Source of the DNA: JAZLIC01 sp045617225
GTDB lineage: Bacteria; Bacillota; Clostridia; Monoglobales; Monoglobaceae
Assembly (NCBI GenBank): GCA_045617225.1
Contig: JAZLIC010000054.1
Span: forward strand, 1-18,215
DNA: 18,215 nt
Direction of reading: 5' to 3'
A program made the position numbers and the translations under genes. Positions 13,366-18,215 of the stretch are shown piece by piece. How positions within the stretch are numbered: position 1 is the stretch's first letter; each line of letters starts with the position of its first letter. The notes under the pieces were generated by a model that was given only the letters and a program-made list of their open reading frames with translations, was not told the DNA's origin and did no database searches.

Positions 13366-15339
13366 ATGTCAACAAAAGCAATTAAAGAAAATAAGATGGG
13401 GACCGCTCCGATAAACAAACTGTTGCTTGGCATAGCAGTACCTATGATTATATCTATGTTGGTTCAGGCACTCTATAATATGGTAGACAGCCTTTATGTA
13501 TCACAACTTAGTCAGGACGCATTTAATGCGGTATCTCTGTCCTTTCCTATTCAGAATATTATGATAGCGATTGCATCGGGTACCGGCACGGGTGTTGTAA
13601 CGCTTGTTTCAAAAAGCCTTGGCGAAAAGGATTTTGACAAGGCGAACAAGTTTGCGACAAACGGCGTATTTTTGGCAGTGTGCAGCTATCTGGTAATGCT
13701 TGTTTTCGGACTTGTAGGCGTGGAAGCATTCTTTAAGTCACAGACAAGTATTCCCGGCATTGTTGAGGGCGGAAGCGATTATTTGTTTATTTGTTGCGTT
13801 TTCTCATTCGGACTTTTCGGACAGATTATTATGGAACGCATTATGCAAAGCACGGGCAAATCCACCTTGTCTATGTGGACACAGCTGACCGGTGCGGTTA
13901 TAAATATAATTCTTGACCCGTTTTTGATTTTCGGTTGGGGATTTTTCCCTAAGATGGGCGTTGCAGGAGCGGCTGTTGCCACGGTTGCAGGGCAGATATG
14001 CAGCGTGATTCTGGGCATCGTGCTTCATCATAACTTCAATAAGGAAATTCGTTTGCAGATAAAGAAATTCAGACCGAGCGGAAAGCTTATCGGTGCGATT
14101 TACAAAATCGGCGTACCGTCTATTCTCACTCTCGGTATCGGCTCCGTTATGACATTTATGATGAACAAGCTTTTGATTGCCCTTGAAGCAACTGCCACAG
14201 CGGCAGCGGTTTTCGGTGCATATTTTAAAGTACAAAGCTTTTTCATTATGCCGGTAATCGGACTTGCCAACGGCACAAATCCGATTGTAGGCTATAATTT
14301 GGGCGCACGGAATAAGAAAAGAATGCTCGGAACATACAAGCTTGCGATAATGTATGCGATATGCTATATGTTCCTTGCAACTCTGGCGTTTATATTCCTG
14401 CCGAGTCCGCTCCTTAAAATATTCAACGCCTCCGATGAAATGATAAAGATAGGTATTCCCGCATTCCGTATGATTTCAATCAGCTTTTTATTTGCGGCAT
14501 ACGGAATTGTTACATCACAGTTCTTTATGGCGTGCGGAAAGAGCGTTCTGGCACTTCTTATGAGCATTGCAAGACAGCTGGTGGTTTTAATCCCCGTAGC
14601 GTATGTTTTGGGATATATGTTTGGATATGAGTATGTATGGCTCGCAATTCCTGCCGGCGAAATTGCATCAACCCTTATGGCGATATATGGCAGAATTCAC
14701 CTGCAAAAACAACTGTTTGAAAAGATGCCCGATACACATACGGAAAACACACATAAAACTATTATTCAAAAGTCAAAGCCGGGCGTTATTATTACCATTG
14801 CAAGAGAGCACGGCTCACAGGGTAAGCAGATAGGAAGGCTGGTTGCCGAAAAGCTTGGCATACCGTTTTATTATAAGGAGCTTACCGCTCTTGCGGCAGA
14901 GGAAATAGATTTTGACGAAGATTTTATTTCACATATAAACCGTAATTCACCAAAGCATCTTAAAGACTTGTATTTAAGCAGCGAGGCGGTGACCGAGGCT
15001 ATTATTGCACAAGAAAGAATAATAAAGCGTATTGCGGAAAACGGCTCTTGTGTAATAGTAGGGCGTGCGGCAGATTATGTGCTTCGTGATTTCGATAATG
15101 TGGTGCGTCTGTTTATCAAAGCGCCTTTGGAATACCGCATACAAAATGTTATGGAAATGTACAGTGACAGCGAGAAGGACGCAAAGGCACAGATTGAAAG
15201 AGCGGATAGCGCACGTGCATCATATTATAAAAATATTTCCCAAATGACCTGGGGCGATGCCAAGAATTATGAAATGGTTATTGACAGTTCGGAAGGTATC
15301 GAAAAGAGCGTAGAAAGTATTATCAAGTTTGTAAGGTAA
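13366..15339 (+). CDS. MATE-family efflux transporter fused to a cytidylate-kinase-like domain
   Basis: The ATG at 13366 is preferred to the in-frame ATG at 13339 because TTGGAGG (13351-13357) is placed 8 nt before it; this gives 657 aa. Residues 12-450 form a complete twelve-helix MATE transporter with the usual start (P-I-N-K-L-L-L-G-I-A-V-P-M-I), G-T-G-T-G near TM2 and L-G-A-R-N-K-K-R in the second half. MATE proteins export cationic drugs or metabolites in exchange for Na+ or H+. After a short polar linker (about 451-472), residues 473-657 match the cytidylate-kinase-like family: REHGSQGKQIGR (480-491) as P-loop region, A-E-K-L-G-I-P-F, GRAADYVLRD (566-575) and an arginine-containing lid-like RADSARASYYK (612-622). 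The domain lies on the cytoplasmic side if the topology is standard. The frame is continuous, so this is a true fusion rather than two genes. Confidence 0.92.
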   Translation: MSTKAIKENKMGTAPINKLLLGIAVPMIISMLVQALYNMVDSLYVSQLSQDAFNAVSLSFPIQNIMIAIASGTGTGVVTLVSKSLGEKDFDKANKFATNGVFLAVCSYLVMLVFGLVGVEAFFKSQTSIPGIVEGGSDYLFICCVFSFGLFGQIIMERIMQSTGKSTLSMWTQLTGAVINIILDPFLIFGWGFFPKMGVAGAAVATVAGQICSVILGIVLHHNFNKEIRLQIKKFRPSGKLIGAIYKIGVPSILTLGIGSVMTFMMNKLLIALEATATAAAVFGAYFKVQSFFIMPVIGLANGTNPIVGYNLGARNKKRMLGTYKLAIMYAICYMFLATLAFIFLPSPLLKIFNASDEMIKIGIPAFRMISISFLFAAYGIVTSQFFMACGKSVLALLMSIARQLVVLIPVAYVLGYMFGYEYVWLAIPAGEIASTLMAIYGRIHLQKQLFEKMPDTHTENTHKTIIQKSKPGVIITIAREHGSQGKQIGRLVAEKLGIPFYYKELTALAAEEIDFDEDFISHINRNSPKHLKDLYLSSEAVTEAIIAQERIIKRIAENGSCVIVGRAADYVLRDFDNVVRLFIKAPLEYRIQNVMEMYSDSEKDAKAQIERADSARASYYKNISQMTWGDAKNYEMVIDSSEGIEKSVESIIKFVR

Positions 15340-15387
15340 AAAGCTCAGACCGCTAAAAGACAGTCTTTTGGCGGTCTGAACTTTTTT
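15338..15387. terminator. Bidirectional terminator between the convergent MATE and ATPase genes
   Basis: CAGACCGCTAAAAGA (15346-15360) pairs with TCTTTTGGCGGTCTG (15364-15378), 15 bp with one G-U, around a 3-nt loop. T6 follows on the plus strand (15382-15387) and A5 precedes the stem (15338-15342), which is a T5 tract on the minus strand. It ends the MATE gene and very probably also the P-type ATPase transcript. Confidence 0.9.
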
Positions 15388-15402
15388 AACTATTCAATAA
15401 AC

Positions 15403-17280
15403 TTACTCAAATTTTTTGTCATATAACATTGCCGCAATAATCACTACAAAAACAGAGCCTGCATTATGCACAAGTGCGCCTGTTGTGGGGCCAAGCACTC
15501 CCGGGACGGAGAGCAAGACCGCAATTATATTTATAATCATTGACACGGTTATGCTTAACTTGATGGTGCCTGTTGCAGCGAGCGACAGCCGTTTAAGGTA
15601 AGGAATTTTGGATATATCATCACTCATCAGGGCAATATCCGCCGCATCTATCGCAATATCGCTTCCCATACTTCCCATTGCAACGCCTACGGTTGCTTCT
15701 TTAAGGGCAGGGGCGTCATTTACACCGTCGCCAATCATACATACCTTATCTCCGTTTGCTTGCAGAGCTGAGATGCTTTCTGCCTTTTCTTCGGGCAGTA
15801 GGCCTGCCTGAACCTCTGTTATGCCGATGCGGCTTGCAAAATAGCCGGCAGCGCCCAAGTTGTCGCCGGTCAGTAGTACGGCAGTAGTGTCCATCTCTTT
15901 AAGCTTTGATATAACATCTTTCGCATCTGTACGTAGTATATCCGACAGAGCAATTATCCCTATGCAAACACCATCTTTTGCTACTGAGACGGACGCCTTG
16001 CCCTGTCCGTTAAGATGTGCAAGAACGGCTTTTTTATCTTCCGAAAGGATAATATTCTTTTCGTATAAAAGCTTTTCGCTTCCGCATAATAATTCGCTTC
16101 CGTCCACCTTCGCATAAACGCCTTTCCCTGAAAACATCTTAAAGTCTGCGGAGTCTGTGATATTTACGCCCTTTTCTTTTGCGTATGATACAATCCCCTT
16201 CCCCAAAGGATGTTCGCTCTTTACCTCGGCAGAAGCGGCAAGTGATAAAAGCTCCGTTTGATTTACGGAATCTTCAAATGGTATAATATCCGATACCGCA
16301 AGCCTTCCGTATGTTAGCGTACCTGTTTTGTCAAAGGCTATAATATTGGTATGCCCAAGATTTTCAAGTGCTTCCCCTGATTTGATAATCACGCCGTTCT
16401 TTGCCGCCTGCCCTATCGCCGCCATAATCGCAGTAGGGGTAGCCAAAACCAAGGCACAAGGGCAAAAGACAACCAGAACCGTAACCGCCCTGACAATATC
16501 TTTGGTGAATATGCCCGTGATGACGGCAATCAGGAGTGCAACAGGCACAAGTATACTTGCGGCATTATCTGCAAGCCTTGCGGCGGGTGCCTTTTTCTTT
16601 TCCGAGTCCTTTACCAGGCGAATAAGTTTTTGAAGGGAGCTGTCCTCGCCCACCTTTGTTGCCCTGATGTCAACAGAGCCAAAGCGATTTATTGTTCCGC
16701 AGTAGACGGTATCGCCTATCCCTTTGTCAACAGGAAGCGACTCTCCTGTTATAACGGATTGGTCAACAGATGTATCTCCGCTTATAATAATTCCGTCAAC
16801 AGGAATTGCCTCACCGGGCAAAACCCGAAGTATATCTCCTGTTTTAATTTCCTCTGCCGGAATCATTCTTGCATTTTTGCCATTGATTAGCCTGCCTTGT
16901 GTAGGTGCAAGGGATATCAGGCTATTAAGTCCGCGCTTCGCACGGTCTGCTGTCATATCCTCTAAAATTTCACCGATAGCCATAATAAACGCAACCTCGC
17001 CTGCGGCAAAAGGGTCGCCTATGGCGATTGCGGCAACCATTGCAATGCTGATTAAAAGTGAAGATGAAATCTTTTTGATACCCTGATTATAAATGAGCTT
17101 GTGTATCGCAGAATAAAAAATGGGGATACCGCTTAAAAGTATTGCACCCCAGGACATGTCAAATGGTATAAAGGAAAGACCTGCTTTGTTAAGATGCGAA
17201 GCCAAACCAAGCAATAAGAATATGCCGGATATTACCGTGGCAGGTATACCTGATAAAATTTCTGCCGATTTTTTAAGCAT
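15403..17280 (-). CDS. P1B-type heavy-metal-transporting ATPase without N-terminal metal-binding domain
   Basis: Membrane ATPase that moves a transition or heavy metal ion across the membrane with ATP; 625 aa. Visible in order are an actuator TGES (178-181), the transport-site CPC motif in FCPCALV (272-278), the phosphorylated Asp317 in DKTGT, the nucleotide-binding HP (357-358) in SEHPLG, TGDN (471-474) and GDGVNDAP (517-524). All catalytic motifs are intact. There is no N-terminal HMA domain or Cys-rich/His-rich tail. The last helix carries HNAGS (605-609) rather than the D-x-G of Zn/Cd pumps or the M-x-x-S-S of Cu pumps, so I leave the metal open. The RBS is AAGGAGA. It is monocistronic, and no metal-sensing regulator lies beside it in the window. 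Confidence 0.94.
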   Translation of the reverse strand: MLKKSAEILSGIPATVISGIFLLLGLASHLNKAGLSFIPFDMSWGAILLSGIPIFYSAIHKLIYNQGIKKISSSLLISIAMVAAIAIGDPFAAGEVAFIMAIGEILEDMTADRAKRGLNSLISLAPTQGRLINGKNARMIPAEEIKTGDILRVLPGEAIPVDGIIISGDTSVDQSVITGESLPVDKGIGDTVYCGTINRFGSVDIRATKVGEDSSLQKLIRLVKDSEKKKAPAARLADNAASILVPVALLIAVITGIFTKDIVRAVTVLVVFCPCALVLATPTAIMAAIGQAAKNGVIIKSGEALENLGHTNIIAFDKTGTLTYGRLAVSDIIPFEDSVNQTELLSLAASAEVKSEHPLGKGIVSYAKEKGVNITDSADFKMFSGKGVYAKVDGSELLCGSEKLLYEKNIILSEDKKAVLAHLNGQGKASVSVAKDGVCIGIIALSDILRTDAKDVISKLKEMDTTAVLLTGDNLGAAGYFASRIGITEVQAGLLPEEKAESISALQANGDKVCMIGDGVNDAPALKEATVGVAMGSMGSDIAIDAADIALMSDDISKIPYLKRLSLAATGTIKLSITVSMIINIIAVLLSVPGVLGPTTGALVHNAGSVFVVIIAAMLYDKKFE

Positions 17281-17312
17281 TTTAAATCTCCTTAATAGTT
17301 TTAATTATTTAT

Positions 17313-17340
17313 AGTATATCATAAAGAAGAAAAATTACAA
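17313..17340 (-). promoter_or_regulatory. Promoter of the heavy-metal ATPase
   Basis: On the minus strand, -35 TTGTAA (17340-17335), a 16-nt spacer and -10 TATACT (17318-17313) with TGA before it. The leader would be about 25 nt. No clear metal-regulator operator was recognised. Confidence 0.7.
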
Positions 17341-17405
17341 TAAAGTACAAAAAGGCAAATAACTCAGACGATTGTTTTGCATTGAAAATTCCTTTAATTT
17401 AATTA

Positions 17406-17435
17406 TTGACAAAAGATAACAAAATATGATAAATT
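17406..17435 (+). promoter_or_regulatory. Probable promoter of the zinc-ribbon/DUF4234 gene
   Basis: A consensus -35 TTGACA (17406-17411) is followed after 18 nt by TAAATT (17430-17435), preceded by TGA. The -10 is imperfect and could be placed slightly differently. Confidence 0.5.
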
Positions 17436-17471
17436 ACTATTATAGTTTTAATTTGGAAACGGGGGAGTGTT

Positions 17472-17963
17472 ATGAAGTATTGCAGTTCATGTGGCGCAGA
17501 AGTTAACGAAGGCGCAATAGTGTGTGTTAAGTGCGGAAGAGCTGTCAGCAACAACGCAATGCCGGTAGGTCAGTTGAAGACAAACAAAGGATTGGCAAAG
17601 TACATATTCTTATCGATTATTACTTTTGGAATTTACGGTCTTGTTGTTATGTCGTCCGTAAGTAGTGATATAAATATTGTTGCAAGCCGATATGATGGCA
17701 AGAGGACAATGCACTATTGCTTGTTATTTTTCTTGATAGCACCTATTACTCTTGGTATTGCGTATATTGTTTGGTATCACAAGATTTCAAATCGTATTGG
17801 CAACGAACTTAAACGAAGAAATATTGCATATAGTTTTTCGTGTGCCGATTATTGGCTTTGGAATGTTATCGGAAGCTTCATAATTGTCGGACCATTTATT
17901 TATTATCATAAATTGTTCAAAGCAACAAATCTTATGTGTGCTGACTATAACAAGGTTGGATAA
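17472..17963 (+). CDS. Zinc-ribbon membrane protein with DUF4234-like domain
   Basis: A 163-aa protein. The N-terminus is a zinc ribbon with Cys4, Cys7, Cys18 and Cys21 (CSSCGAE ... CVKCGR). A membrane region of the DUF4234 type follows from about residue 42: F-L-S-I-I-T-F-G-I-Y-G-L, then S-S-D-I-N, D-G-K-R-T-M, ITLGIAYIVWYHKISNRIG (92-110), Y-W-L-W-N and V-G-P-F-I-Y-Y-H-K-L. Three to four hydrophobic segments are visible. The biochemical role is unknown. The SD is GGGGGAG, 4 nt before the ATG. The stop overlaps the start of the next gene by one base (TAATG), so it is coupled to the DUF2752 gene. Confidence 0.85.
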   Translation: MKYCSSCGAEVNEGAIVCVKCGRAVSNNAMPVGQLKTNKGLAKYIFLSIITFGIYGLVVMSSVSSDINIVASRYDGKRTMHYCLLFFLIAPITLGIAYIVWYHKISNRIGNELKRRNIAYSFSCADYWLWNVIGSFIIVGPFIYYHKLFKATNLMCADYNKVG

Positions 17964-18215
17964 TGAAATTCGAAAAAGGCAAAGAGAAGTATTTAATTCT
18001 ATTATTAATTTTTGCATATTTTATAGCGGTTTATATTTTATTTGACAGATTAAACATTACATGTGTTTTTATGGAATTTTTCAATATTCCGTGTCCGGGA
18101 TGCGGTATGACGAAAGCTGCGTTATCCTTATTGAAATTGGATTTTCTCGGTGCCGTCAAGTATAATATTACGGTATTTTTTATGCCTTATGTTTTTGCTT
18201 ATATATTTTTTGATT
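17963..18215 (+). CDS. DUF2752 family membrane protein (partial, 3' end outside window)
   Basis: The ATG at 17963 shares its A with the upstream stop codon. The 84 visible residues show a membrane helix (about 10-28), Cys34, then the family signature IPCPGCGMTKA (42-52), and a second hydrophobic segment (about 69-83) at the window edge. DUF2752 proteins are short (about 100-150 aa) integral membrane proteins of unknown function with a C-P-x-C-G-x-T-R/K motif. Pairing with a zinc-ribbon/DUF4234 protein fits a small membrane module. Only the N-terminal part can be judged. Confidence 0.85.
   Translation, partial: MKFEKGKEKYLILLLIFAYFIAVYILFDRLNITCVFMEFFNIPCPGCGMTKAALSLLKLDFLGAVKYNITVFFMPYVFAYIFFD

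Noticed and set aside
13097..13381. 94-aa open frame on the minus strand
   Set aside because: It spans the end of the MetRS-like gene, the terminator, repeat copy 2 and the MATE promoter; no RBS and no coherent protein character.
14757..15339. Separate cytidylate kinase gene (cmk) after the MATE gene
   Set aside because: No stop, RBS or start separates it; the reading frame is continuous, so it is a domain of the fusion and differs from canonical Cmk.
1..18215. CRISPR arrays, tRNA or rRNA genes, insertion sequences with transposase, phage genes
   Set aside because: I saw no regularly spaced repeats, no tRNA-like cloverleaf with conserved loops and no transposase or phage protein in any frame.

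Overview
The window looks like chromosomal DNA of a low- to mid-GC Bacillota, most likely a Clostridia member of the gut Oscillospiraceae/Lachnospiraceae kind. The grounds are strong purine-rich ribosome binding sites, sigma-A promoters with extended -10 elements, G+C-rich hairpins with short U-tracts, SLH-type surface protein architecture and the gene families present. I cannot name a species. Nothing shows a phage, plasmid, CRISPR array, tRNA or rRNA.

Layout. (1) 1-3557, minus strand: a promoter at about 3596-3624 drives a DUF1015 gene, hom (homoserine dehydrogenase) and thrB (homoserine kinase). A further gene leaves the left edge, and only its RBS and first three codons (M-A-L) are visible; aspartokinase is a guess. 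This is the threonine branch of the aspartate pathway. (2) 3717-4314: a 42-codon membrane-type small ORF, a strong terminator, an 84-nt repeat with inverted ends, then about 250 nt of hairpin-rich non-coding sequence. (3) 4315-4763, minus strand: an extended -10 promoter, a structured leader of about 110 nt and two translationally coupled tiny ORFs. The first is a 37-aa membrane peptide not previously listed as an ORF because of its size; the second is a 62-aa acidic protein. A UUCG-capped hairpin plus U-tract lies inside the first ORF. (4) 4855-13148, plus strand: a promoter and one apparent operon encoding an SLH-like membrane-anchored surface protein, an XRE-cupin regulator, an acyl-CoA synthetase, gltX and a divergent MetRS-like class I tRNA synthetase. 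It ends at a terminator followed by the second copy of the 84-nt repeat, in opposite orientation. (5) 13309-15387, plus strand: a MATE transporter fused to a cytidylate-kinase-like domain. (6) 15403-17340, minus strand: a P1B-type heavy-metal ATPase, convergent with the MATE gene across a shared bidirectional terminator. (7) 17406-18215, plus strand: a zinc-ribbon/DUF4234 membrane protein overlapping a DUF2752 gene that is cut by the window end.

How they fit together. Hom and ThrB carry out consecutive steps from aspartate semialdehyde to O-phosphohomoserine. The XRE-cupin gene next to an AMP-forming acyl-CoA ligase suggests a local sensor of a small acid or its CoA ester. Both synthetases are expressed in the same unit with 12-20 nt gaps and no T-box leader.

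The observations I find most worth following are the MetRS-like protein with an altered KMSKS and altered catalytic-pocket motifs, the coupled micro-ORF pair with an attenuator-like hairpin, the paired 84-nt elements next to terminators, and the MATE-kinase fusion. All are read by eye; no database search was possible.
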